64,000 nt of DNA from Phytoseiulus persimilis (taxonomy: Eukaryota; Arthropoda; Arachnida; Mesostigmata; Phytoseiidae). The position numbers and the translations under genes were made by a program. Numbering within the stretch: position 1 is the first letter of the stretch; every line of letters starts with the position of its first letter. Under the pieces are notes generated by a model. It did no database searches. It saw only the letters and a list, made by a program, of their open reading frames with translations, and had not been told where the DNA came from. The stretch spans positions 14,136,001 to 14,200,000 of the forward strand of contig CM075103.1 in NCBI GenBank assembly GCA_037576195.1, read 5' to 3'. Of this stretch, positions 34,351 to 45,399 are shown piece by piece.

Positions 34351-37300
34351 TTCGTTAAGAAAATACTGCGGCGTGCCCCAACGGACCCGCAATTCCCACC
34401 AGCTCGATGCGAGTAGAACACCGTGGGTGTTGGTTAGCGTGTCCAGTACTGTAAGCATCGTCTCTCTGTCTTTGCCGACGATCCCCGAGTTATTGTCTCT
34501 TCTCAGTTATCCCCGGCTCTCGGTACCTCGCTTCTACTCACAAAAGTTCCACCCTTCGAGAAACCCTATCAATTCCTTATTTCCTGAAGATCAGTAGATC
34601 TTCCCGGCTCATTGATTTCATTTTTCTCTCAAGAAATTCGACTCAGTTCTCTGAGATTTCGTCCGATGGAGGATTTTGCTTTTCCTCACGATCTTTCGAT
34701 GTTTCCAAATACTCCTTCCGGTGTCGCCTCTTTCTTGGAGCACTCCAAAAAAAATCGGACTCCAACTAATTCTCTTTCAAAACCATCGAATCCTTTTCTT
34801 CGGTTTCTTAGATAGCGTTCCTCCTGCCATAAGAGCTTGATTTCAATAGACATGTCGGAGAGAGAGGCGAATGAGGACAGCCCGCGCTGTACATACTGTG
34901 TATAAGTTCCAGCTGTAAAGTGAAACATTTGTTAAGCCTATCACAGTTATCGTTGACGGAGTGTTGACACCGAATGTCGGGAGTAGAGTAAATCGCTGAG
35001 AAAAGGAGTCGTGCATTCCTCCGTCGCGAACGACGGGAGAACGGCATCAAGAATGAAGTGACATCGAAAACGACTCGGAAAATCCCGTGCGGCTAGGAAA
35101 GATGAGCCATTTGCGACGAATAAAATACCGCTTGCTCGAGACGTACAGGAGGCGATCCGAGTCTCGTCATGAGCAAGAGGAGTTAAGGGCAAAAAACTCC
35201 CAACACTGAAACCGATGGAAACAATTACTGTGTAGGCTTGTTGGCGCTGACGAAGTCACAGTACAGGGAGAGATCCGTTGCTCAATTGTGATCTGCAGCA
35301 GCTTCATTTTTGCATTCAACTTTCGAGAATAACTTCTGCCCGTATACTTCTACGAATCTATCGTTCTCTGTAATCTCTGCCCCATTGAATACATCTGCAA
35401 TACACCAATGTCGATACTTCATCGCATTACCTTTTTGACTCCTGGCGAGAATCCGAAGAGCAGAATCTGGTTCCCGTTTTTCGATGGACTCGTCGAGACT
35501 GCCCTCGGAGAGTCGCTCCTCTCGAAGGGGTTCTTCTCAAACCAAATCATCACTGACCCGACCGGTCACTTTGATGCGGTGCCTGGAACATGACAGAAGC
35601 ATCGCCATGTCGGATACGTTGATTGAATTGGCAAATTTGAGTCTGTTCGTTTACGCTGCCCGTTCCCGGCTCACCCAGCTCCGGAAACCCCTCGATGGTG
35701 GCGAGTTGTTCGGAAATCTTGGGCGCCATTCGAGAATCGCGTTGATTCTATCGAAAGAAGCTAAATTGATTGTATCCGATGGCTATCGAGATGAGAATAA
35801 CCAGGCGACGGACCATCTGACCACCGAGCTGACAACCAGCGGAGGCGAGAAAACTGCGTGTTCGAGTGTAATTGTGTGTAGGTGGCATCCAGAGAGACAT
35901 GGTGCGCTACGTTTTTATAAATATGTAAAAAGGAGGTACAGGAATATCACCGCGAAGTAATACGAGGACGTTTTGTGTAAATAATCATTGTGGAAACCGG
36001 AGGAGAGAAGAGGGTGATTGTTCCGGAATAAACCAATTCTTTGAAAGCCAAAACGGACATGTCTTCCCGACACAATTACCACCACAGGATCAGTGGATCG
36101 GTGCCGCACGTGCCTTGTATGTGGTGAGCACACGACGAACCTGAGAAGGGTCTCATTCGCCGAATCCATGACAATCCCGTGGCTCGCTCCGTTCTTGCGA
36201 TCAGGAGTAGGAGACAGAAATTTTCGATCAACTTTTCTCTCGAAACGAATCCGTTGCTCATTGTGGAAAATAGAAATGGTATACCCGCACTCCACTCTGG
36301 TTCGGACCGTTCTGAGAGCTTGCACGCGAATTATAGACTGACGCGCTCAATTAACGGAGATACAATCTCGACTTGCTCTTGAGCAACGAGGAATTCCAAT
36401 CGTTGCTAATTCAGAATCCTTCAGATCGCATACGTAAACATCGGATCCAGTCCAGCGCTTTTGCATCACAGTCAAGAATCGGTGCAACGGCTCGTCAGGC
36501 GTCCGATCGGACTCAGAACGAGTGGTTAATTATACGGCGAGACGGGGGAATCCGATCGGAGAGAATGAAGTTCAACCTTGATGGCAGTTCATTGACCAGT
36601 CCGTGATTAAAGCAACCACGATGTATACGCGGGCAGGGAGGAATTTCTCAGGTTACCGAGCAACCGACCAACGCCAAATCGCTGTCGACATTGACTGAGC
36701 CGCTCGGTGGACCGTCTCAGAGCCGGAGACGACAACGTTACGAGCTCAGGAAATGTCGGAAACTCTGGAAAGCAAGATTGCAAACGAAAATTTCCATTGA
36801 CTTGCCGACTCAATTTATCACTGTTACTAGCCGAGCTCCGGCCTAGATTCGATCGGGACCTCCGTCAGTACCCCCAAACCCCCACAGTACGATCCGAACG
36901 TCTTTCTCGAACTATTTCCTCGAAACATCCCGGACCATGATGCGAAATAGCCATTCCTATCCATTGAGTTGCAAACGGGCAAACGCATTCTAATTCGTGT
37001 TGAAGTTTTGAGAATCATCTTCTTTCATCAGAGACTCTGTGTATTCTGAATCAAGAAACGATCACATATGTGGGTCGCCTTCCCTATTCACAGTGGCGGT
37101 CAATAAAGTGGAGCCTTTTTCCAAAATCGGGGCTTCTCTTCAAACATGCGAAACTTTCCTGAAATTGTTCTGGATGTCAATCATGAAAAAAAAAGCTCCA
37201 AGTCGGTAGTACTACATGCTACCGCTTGTTTTGCGCGGAATGGTAGAGTATTTGCGGTGTCGTCCTAGGTGAGCTGAGTTGTGAACCAGTCATGCTTTCT

Positions 37301-39351
37301 CTTTCAGTTTCGAGGGGAGCAATTCATCGAAATCTTCTCCGGATCCTCCGGTGGCTTCGAGCTTTCAGCTCTCCACTTCACCCGAGCACTTATTGAGGTT
37401 TGCGGGCGCGCAATCCCAATGTGGGCAGAGAGTGTGTTTCTGACCGAAGCTCTAAGATCTCCAGCAAGCACGAGATCAGTAGCTCTCCACGGCTCGAGCA
37501 GGAACCTCGTTGTTTGATGAGCGATCTCATGTTCAGCTAAGCTCCGTGATTCAGAGGCTTCGAGACTCTATTTTCCCCTATTCATCAATTTGCTCCCATT
37601 TTCTCCGATATGGGGTCACGTCTTAAGACCTTGAGGTTTGGTAGGCACACAGCAGTTCACATCACAGCGTCTGACAAGCCGATCGTATAGAATTCATCCT
37701 ATCAAATCTCGAAATTTGGCGATTTTTCGGGCTAAAAATGATAGATTGAGGAATCAGGGGCGGACCGGGAGAGGCTCCTATGGCCGTCCACTCGCCTACA
37801 CGATTGATTCCGCTGCGTCTCTCGGCAACCGAGACAAACGGCTATTCATGCAGATTTCGAAAGGGGGGGAAGTTCACGTATTGATCCCGGGATGAATCCT
37901 GAGTTGGCCGAGTGAATGCCGGAACTGAATGAGGGCTTCTCCGGCAGAGTGACCCTCTTGAAAATCTCGAAACGTTTTCGGTACATCAAGAACGAGGTTT
38001 AAGGACGAGCCGGAGCTTCAATATTCGTTAAATAAATGACGAAGTACTAGCAGAGTGTATCAGAGCCGAAATTAACGACATTTGCAGGTCAGAACCGACG
38101 CGCGTGTCATCTTCGGAGGAGAGTGCCATCACAGCGGAGGAAGTCGACGGTGTTTGCAATTTTTCTAGTTTTTCTGGGTCGCCTTCAGAGCCCTACTTTT
38201 TTTCCCGGAAGTTGGCCGCAACGAAACTGAAACCAGTCTGAGCTGTACTTCACGGCACTGTCCATTAGCACACGTCACTCGCTCTGCCGCTGCTCGCAAG
38301 CGGCTCGCTTCCATGAGACCGGTCGTTAATAAGACCGGCGTGGACCGTAAGGCTACGGAACCCTGAATTCGGCGACTGAACCGGACTCCAATATTTTCAT
38401 TCGATATCGGACTCCCAAGTCGAGAGCTACGGATGTTCCCACCTGGGTCGGTCATCTATCAAAAGATAGAGCCACCCCACCTCTATAGAATATAGGGAAC
38501 GAGATCTGCTCTCAACATCCGAGCTTGGAACAGATTTGGATCATGGAAGATACAGTGGAGGCGTGGGACGAGTTGGCTTGAAGTCTCAAAGCCGATCTCT
38601 ATCCAGAGCGGTCCGTAGTCCTGCGTAGACTGATTTTTGATGTTTGAAATGTTTCGGTCGAATGGATGAGCTACCTTTTGCAGAAAATGAATTCCAAGAT
38701 TCGCCCTCTGAGCTCTGATTTGCAGTCAGAAGGATAATGGCAAGCACCTAATTTGACCACCCTGTACATCAGATTCAACCTCAGGTGGGTCGATCTAACG
38801 ACTCTTCACTCGCCCGAAAATCGAGCTCATTCAGGTTCTCCTTCCGGGACGAAAAACCGGAAGAACTCAATTTTTGAACGAAAAGAAAGGGGTCGAATAG
38901 TTTGGACCGATCCAAGAACTTTTCGCCATCGAGAAATTCTTGAAATTCGGCTCTCATGAGGAGATACGGGCCGATAGAACCGAGGCAACATTTTGTCTAC
39001 AGATGAGAGATTTCTGTTATGCTGATGGGATCTGTCCCGGTTTCTCGTGCCCGATTCTCGCCATTTACTCAGTGAATGAGGGGCATTCCTTTGCTGCATC
39101 CTGAATATGATGACGAGCTGGATCGAGTCACTCAAGACGTTTCACGAGCAGTTTTTTTTTTATAAAATTGAAGAAAAAAAACGGCATTTCTCGCGGCATT
39201 CCATAAGAGTCGATTCCTCACCGATTGACGCGAATCGAGCTGGAAAAGATGCACCATCCTTCCAGCTATCGATTAGAAAAATAATTCGACCGAGTCAAGA
39301 CCAAAAGAAGGGAGGTAAGAAAATTCCCGACTTACGCTGACCACCGTGTAG
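34351..39351. other. Stretch with no recognised gene
   Basis: This is probably the 3' UTR and intergenic sequence after the Sidestep-family gene. An AATAAA at 35,119-35,124 could be its polyadenylation signal, but many such hexamers occur by chance. An A-run lies near 37,187 and a T-run at about 39,152. Open frames of 60-158 codons are scattered on both strands without domain or splice evidence. Confidence 0.5.
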
Positions 39352-40003
39352 ATTTCAAGCTGAGCAGCCGCTCTACAAACATGAGGATATTGTGATCGAC
39401 TGGTCTGTATACAAAAGGTTAGCCCTTGATGAGAATGTCCCACATTCTTCTGATGAGAATATTGAGATTTTGAATGCTGACGAAGTGCCGAATCCCAAGT
39501 TGATCAACAGTGGACAGCGAACGATGATTCGGAACCAGAACTTCGGATCTGGGGAACAAAAAGGTCACCGCGGGGAATCGAACCAGGGTGCGAGCCGCGA
39601 TTCGAAACATGTATCGATCCATTTGCTCAACGTAAAATGTACCGCGACTGATCGACACCAATCAGTGGAGACGACATTCTCACGGGAAACTCAAGGCAGA
39701 GCGACGGCATTCAGCGGGCCGCGTCTTTCCGAGTCACAGAGCGATTCTCCGGCAGAAGTGAGAGGAGGGAAAGTAGGAAGGCGGTCTATGACCTCCTGCT
39801 CATCTACTCGACAGCATGGAGAAGGTTAGCCCCGTTGACCTGCTCAACGAGATGGAGCACGGCTCTCGACGCCGGATCCTATCGTGAGCACACAGACAGA
39901 CGTTCGACTTTCATACATATGAATCATCATATGATTATGATTTACAGCTTATCAATTCGGAATGGATCGAAGAATTGTCAAAAAACTACGAAGAATACTA
40001 CGG
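39352..40003 (+). CDS. Candidate exon cluster of an unrecognised gene
   Basis: Short coding-like segments with splice-type borders lie close together. The interval 39,352-39,417 encodes FQAEQPLYKHEDIVIDWSVY, ending phase 2 before GTTAGC. A segment starting after CTCGACAG at 39,815 reads SMEK at the junction and is either cut at GTTAGC (39,825) or continues as VSPVDLLNEMEHGSRRRI to GTGAGC (39,884). The interval 39,948-40,003 encodes LINSEWIEELSKNYEEYYG, between GATTTACAG and GTGAGG. The 10-nt version of the middle exon keeps the phase to the third exon; the longer version does not. I do not recognise the protein. The translations are rich in E, Y and W and look protein-like, but that judgement is subjective. 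Confidence 0.28.
39562..39640 (-). repeat. tRNA-derived SINE-like fragment
   Basis: On the minus strand the segment contains a perfect pol III B box (GGTTCGATTCC), an A-box-like GAGCAAATGGAT about 40 bases upstream, and a T run shortly after GGTGACC. The T-arm pairing is poor (about 3 of 5), so it is not a functional tRNA. It overlaps the interval between two candidate exons of the unrecognised cluster. Confidence 0.25.
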
Positions 40004-40491
40004 GTGAGGGTCTTCTCGACGAAGAAGCATATCTTGAACAGCTATCAATAGCAGGAACGATGTTTTTTGGGGCCATAACAGCTGTTTTCGTGAACTCTGG
40101 GCTCTGTCATCAGAATCAGCTGTCTGGTCAGAATCAACTTCCTCTGTGTCTGACAGAGTCCTCTGAGACCGTTTTCCGCGTTCCCGTCGTTGTCGTCGCC
40201 GACGCAGAGGAGCGCGAAATCGACAACAGCGACAGGAATCCGAGTGTTGCTGGACGGCAACACGAAAAGGAGAGCTTCAGGAATTGTATCAACTCGACTG
40301 AATATTCAGACTTCTAGCAGACTCAGTTCAACCGACGATCTCCCGTTCTGTTCTCACGAAAAGGAGGAGAAATCTTTTTGGTTCACAAAAGGGAGAGTAT
40401 CGTCAGTGGACAGGTCGCAGAGGAGTTCTAGCAGCCACAAGCAATCACAACCGCCCAGCGTCGTCTAGACGGAAGGCTTGACGTGAAACAG

Positions 40492-40572
40492 GCTTCCGAT
40501 CTGAGTTTCCCAAATATCAATTGGCAAAATCTCACAAGGATCATTTTCCGACTCTATCCTCCACTGAAGCAG
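40492..40572 (+). CDS. Candidate exon, unrecognised protein
   Basis: The frame reads ASDLSFPNINWQNLTRII and then FRLYPPLKQ up to a GTAGGA donor at 40,573, phase 0 at the 3' end. The hydrophobic-aromatic pattern looks like a folded domain, but I cannot assign a family. The acceptor is uncertain (GTGAAACAG at 40,491 or CCGCCCAG at 40,458). Its phase does not match the 3' end of the exon at 39,948, so another exon would be needed in between. Confidence 0.25.
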
Positions 40573-40926
40573 GTAGGAGATATGCACAGTCCAAGGACAT
40601 ATGCTGCACGGTCTTTCAGCAGAATGGAGTGCTGACTCGTCATTCGATGGCCCTCCGAGAAGATGTTCCCGATGAGTCGCGGGAATGGAGAAGTCGTTTT
40701 GCTGCGTACAATAGCCCAAGCGCTTCCGTCGAGGATGTACGAAGGTCATGCTGGGTCGATCCGGGGGCGAAGCAGCATCTCGGAAGACAAGGAAATATGG
40801 CAGGACTTGATCGTCATCTGAAGACATCTGCTCTGTAAAATGAAGAGGCCTGCCGGAAGTGATTCATCGCGCTTCGAGTCTGGCGCCTCTTGGCGAACTG
40901 TGAGCGGGGTCAATGAAGCATCTCCC

Positions 40927-41149
40927 GGCCGGAGTTTGAGAAGAATCAACTGAGGTTGGAGATATGCCAATGGAGTCTGGAAAGCTCGGTGTCTGAAGGC
41001 AGTCTCCGGTTCAAAACATTGGTTCAGGGCGTCGCTGAAAACTACCGGCGAGAACTCGTATCATCAGTTGTTCCATCCGACAATTCAGCGAGCAGCGACG
41101 ATGAGCTTTCGCCTCTTCAACACAAGAAATACTATGATCAATCGCAATC
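40927..41149 (+). CDS. Candidate exon, unrecognised serine- and charge-rich protein
   Basis: The + frame reads PEFEKNQLRLEICQWSLE, then FKTLVQGVAENYRRELVSS and PSDNSASSDDELSPLQHKK. An amphipathic stretch followed by an acidic serine cluster looks like real protein sequence. Neither border has a clear splice site: no good acceptor precedes it and no consensus GT follows before the stop. It might be a first or partial exon, or chance. Confidence 0.2.
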
Positions 41150-42524
41150 AGGGGGGAAGACGTTCCACCGGAGTCGATGAGCCAACCACCCATGTGGGAC
41201 ATTTCCAGGCGAAATCTTCGAGCAGAACTCCGGAACTCCAGGAAATCCGGAAAAGAGTCAATTGGAGTGTTTTTTCTGTCACGAGAACTGGATGCGTGAA
41301 TTCGATCAAAACAGAGCGGGGATTCCTTCAGCGATAAGCTCAAATTGATTGGAGTCCGAATGATCGGGTGGTCAGATTAAATATCTCCCCTCTTTCCTCC
41401 CCATCCGGTGTTGTATTTATGAGCCCCTCCCTCTCGTTGAATTTTCCACTCTTCTGGGTCTTGCGTCGATTCGTTTCTCTTCCCATTGCTCCTCTAGCTT
41501 CTCCTCATTGTGAGTTTTCCGTCTCTTCACACTCAGAGTTCCGCTCGCGAATCCTAGGGTCTACCCCGCGTGAGTTGCTCCGCAACGGAATAAAGATAGC
41601 ATGGAGTCCGGAATCCAGACGGGGCTGAAGCCCGATGCCCCCTGGCTGCGTTTTTTGAAGCATCGAAATGATCTGTTCCCTGTTGCTGTTAGATCCGAAT
41701 GGTGATGTTATGTCATCACTCCAGCGTCCAGCCTGGGAAGCGTCCGCTTGGGAGAGTCCCAGTTTCGTTCCGTTTCCCACAGTTTTCACTATTTTGATCT
41801 CTTCACGCGGGGATGATGATCGACCTCATGGGAATTCTCGGACAGGGTCTCAACCACGGGAAGACTTCAACGGAATCGGGAAGAGGGGAAGCACAAGCGG
41901 GGAGAGCAGGAAACAGCAACTGCGAATGTCGTTCTCGCTGGAACCTTGTGGTTGTCTGAATCGAAGCCATCGAAGCGCAAACGTATACGAGAGCACATAT
42001 AGAGTGAGCGACCAAGCAAGAGAAAATAGAACGAATGTCAATAGCAACTAGCGGGGTTTCGACATTTGGCATGTGCAACTTGGGTCCAGACTCCTCGATG
42101 CCAGTGCTGCCATTCACGTGTCAGTATGTGAGGGAGCGACGGTCAGGCTTGACTTAACGATGGTTCTTTTCCCTTCCCTCCCTTCTGTCTACCCTCCTGG
42201 GCGACCGATCGAGTGAGGTTTTCGTAGCGGAAACATCTACGGCGATGACCCTCTTGGCCAACAGCCTGGATTAATTGCCATTCAAACAAATGATTGCTGG
42301 CCTCTACGAAATCTCCGAGGCCACGTGGACTGACCTCGCGACGGATCCTCGACGAGGCGCTCCGAACAGGAGAGGTAACAGTGGAGGAACGTGAATTGGA
42401 GTGTTGATAATGTCGACCCGAGGTCAACGGAGGTTGGCAACAGCCCTCGGTCTCCGGAGTCTGCTCGCTAAACTTCTGTCCGGTTCCTCGTCCAAATATT
42501 CCGTTCGTTTCGAATCCTGCCGAG

Positions 42525-42683
42525 AAGGAGGAGGAATTGGAAGCGCAACGCCGGAAGACCGTCTCTGACGAAATTCAGAGGCACTTCACGGCCCGTCGTC
42601 GTCCGGACAGCAGGCTTTCCGCTGATTCCCTTGGGAGGAACTTCCAAGGAAAATCTTGGACTGAAACGGGAACAGGACGAAAG
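42525..42683 (+). CDS. Candidate exon, unrecognised protein (charged helix)
   Basis: The peptide starts KEEELEAQRRKTVSDEIQRH and goes on with FTARRRPDSRLSADSLG to GTGRK before a GTCAGT donor. The frame is closed upstream by TAA at 42,468 and open to 42,876. With the acceptor TCCTGCCGAG both ends are phase 0. It joins in phase to the next candidate exon at 43,046. The content suggests a charged helix followed by a disordered arginine/serine region. I do not recognise the family. Confidence 0.3.
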
Positions 42684-43045
42684 GTCAGTTTTCGGAGCAA
42701 TCGCTCTGCCGTTCAGAGGATATCGATATCAGTCCAACGCTCATTCATTTCTCTGATTTCTCAGTCGGGCCAGCTCCGAGAGCATAATTCAAGTTTCCTG
42801 AAGCAGTACGGAAGTCGGTGCCACGGCATCGGAGCTTCCGGCGTTCCTTCGTTCTCAGAGCCGGCTTTGTGTCTCTAAGGGACACTTCGCTGGAGACAAA
42901 CACGATTTCGATGCGTTAAGTCGTCATGCTCCAATTGGAAGCACGCGAGTATGAGCTCGAGTTTCACAACTTTAGGAGCGAACTTCATTTCCTTTGACGC
43001 GAATTCCTCCGTCATTCTTCTCGGGATATGCTGTTTCCTGACAAG

Positions 43046-43256
43046 TCTCATCCCGCTCTGAGTCTCCAAGACGTTCAATCACATGTTCCGGCAAGCACAG
43101 TCGGAATTCCGCCGAGTGCGAGAAAGTCCCATCACAAAAGCCTCCGTCGTGATTCCTGTGAGCCGCCGAGGCTCAGCTCACGGAGTGGTTCCGGAGGGGT
43201 GAATGGGGCTTCTTTCGGAATCGATATCGCTGATATCCGTCAATCCAGCGTTGACG
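43046..43256 (+). CDS. Candidate exon, serine-rich disordered region
   Basis: After a TGTTTCCTGACAAG acceptor the frame reads SHPALSLQDVQSHVPAST, a basic serine-rich segment (KSHHKSLRRDSCEPPRLSSR), and FGIDIADIRQSSVD before GTAAAT. It enters at phase 0 and leaves at phase 1, matching the candidate exons on either side (42,525-42,683 and 44,132 onwards). The composition is like a disordered linker of a signalling or scaffold protein. Confidence 0.3.
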
Positions 43257-44131
43257 GTAAATTTCTCGACTGAGTGAATTCAATTCCGGGGCCGGAACCC
43301 AGAGGAGGGGACCATAGACAGAAATCGGCGCACCATTCTCCCCCGGAACTTTGAGCGGCTTGCGAATATTTCCGATGAATGTTCCGATATGGAGGAACCC
43401 GCTCGCCTAGTGTGGGGACAACGCCGAAAGTCTGCACCATTGAAGGAGTTCCTCCGTAACCAACAGATCTCACGAGTCCCACGGAGACCGTTATAATGAA
43501 GTTATTCAGCGACAGACCTCGGCACCAGCCCAACGCGGCCATAGAATAAGTTGCGCGCCAAAAATAGGTTATGCGATGCATTTCACATAGGACTAGTCCC
43601 ACACAAAGAGAGCTGAAGAAGCTCGGAGTACTGTTTTCTTACGATAGGGAATCAGGCCTCAGCCTTGGCTGAGGAACGGGGCGCGGAGAGGGCCCAAGGC
43701 TCCTGTGTTCTATTGACTGCATCGAGCCAGCGATGTGGAAACTCGGTCCGGCACCCTCGTTAACTGCGCGGAACTCTCTGAATCCGATTCGTCCACTGAG
43801 ACAAAGTACACTTAGTATACGCCGAGGAAGCTGAGAAACAAAACGGAAGAAATCCGCCGCTCTGCCCCCCGCAAACGAACTCCATCTCTCTCGGCCTCGC
43901 CGCAGTACGCGGCATCGACACAGCTTGGGGGCGTGTGTTGTGGACTGTAGCGGACATCGGAGGCGTAGACGTAACGCCCTACCTGTCGCGGACTATTCGC
44001 CGATTCCTGATCACGCTCGAGTCACCCACAACGCAGCGCCGTCGGCACAAAGGGTTCCCATCGAGATCACTGAGAGGGAAGGTCCACGGCGGGACCATGG
44101 GCCTGAAATGAACGCCCAAGTGGGGACTGAG

Positions 44132-44502
44132 CTCCGCCACGAGACAACAATGGAATCGAGTCGAGGAGTGATAAACGCTCTCACCGGAAAACTGGTTACT
44201 CCGGATCCGGTGAAGAAGCGCCGGAGCGGGCTTTGTTCGAGTTCTATTACCTTAACGACGAACTCACAGCCTCCTCCCTGTCAGTGGATCCTAAGCGAGC
44301 GAAGATACACCTATGGGGATCTTGGCTTGTTTTGTTTAACTGCGATAGTTTCCGGCTCGTATCGTATGGCGAATGCATCACGGAAACTGGACTCGACAGA
44401 GACCTTTCTGTCTCACTTCGCCCCCGAACGCCACTCCCGCAGGCATGCTCGGATGACTACCGAGAAATATTCCCCGACCAGAGCTTGTGTATGTTCACGT
44501 AA
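44132..44502 (+). CDS. Candidate exon, unrecognised protein
   Basis: The frame is open for 124 codons. It begins PPRDNNGIESRSDKRSHRK and continues EEAPERALFEFYYLNDEL, TASSLSVDPKRAKIHLWG and SWLVLFNCDSFRLVS. Entry at phase 1 matches the preceding candidate exon (GCT at the junction). The acceptor (GGGGACTGAG) lacks a pyrimidine tract, which is the weak point. A donor could be GTGGAT at 44,285 or GTAACT near 44,500. The hydrophobic segment suggests a folded part. Confidence 0.25.
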
Positions 44503-45310
44503 CTCGGATTATTTCAGGGACATTCACACAGGTGTGCGCTAAAAGAAATGAACATTCGCCGCCTCGGAGCGCCTGTCGAAAAAGCACAGGAGATCCCTCA
44601 AAATTTTATGTGGCAAGGATGGATTGATTGATGAACTATTGTATAGGGATAGAGTCACAGTTTGATCAACGGATCCAGAAAGAAAAGTCTTCAACTCCGA
44701 AGTGCCCCACCTCGAGCAGCGGAAGCTGCTTGATCTCTGGAGCGAATTTCACGGGGGCAGATCGCCGAAGTCCGCTTGCGATTGAGTCAGGATTTTTCTG
44801 ATTCCCTCGAAGCATTACCCGCAGTCTCCGGGGAAGCGTATCGGAAGCGCGAGAAAGTTTTTACGATGAAATTATCTTTTATTTTTTCGAAGCATCGTCG
44901 ACTCCTTCCCCGGGACTTGTGAAAGGGACTCATTATTACGAAAGTACCAGAGGTTGTCATTCTGTCTGGTTTAGCTTGGTGCATTCCGAGCATTCCTTGA
45001 GGATGGTTCCGCCAAGAACTTCCGACCCTACTCTCGGAACCGATCAGGCCTTTAGCCGAGGTTCGAAGGCATCCCATAAGGATGAGACGGAACTAACTCG
45101 CACGTCCGTGGATCGAAGAATATTTGAATCTCGATCTTGCTAACGAAGGAGCCGCAACATTGGATGACGAGCGTGGGAACGATCAAACGTCAGCTAATCT
45201 CTGGTTTCCAGGGCAATCATCGAGATAGACTAACGGTCGACTGCTGCATTGCGTTTTCGCTTTGTTCCGATCCCTCTGGTTAGTCGATTTAGGTAACAAA
45301 CACGTCCCAG

Positions 45311-45399
45311 CCCGAGAAATTCCGATCGGAATCAGTTCTCGCGTTTTGCCGAAGCGTGGGCGAAAACATCCGCACAATTTCGATGCGGACCACTCGAAA
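45311..45399 (+). CDS. Candidate exon, unrecognised protein
   Basis: It is bounded by AACACGTCCCAG and GTGAGA. The only convincing frame reads PEKFRSESVLAFCRSVGENI and RTISMRTTRK, phase 0 in and phase 2 out. It could be another exon of the gene suggested at 42.5-44.5 kb, but the joining phase is not established. Confidence 0.28.
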
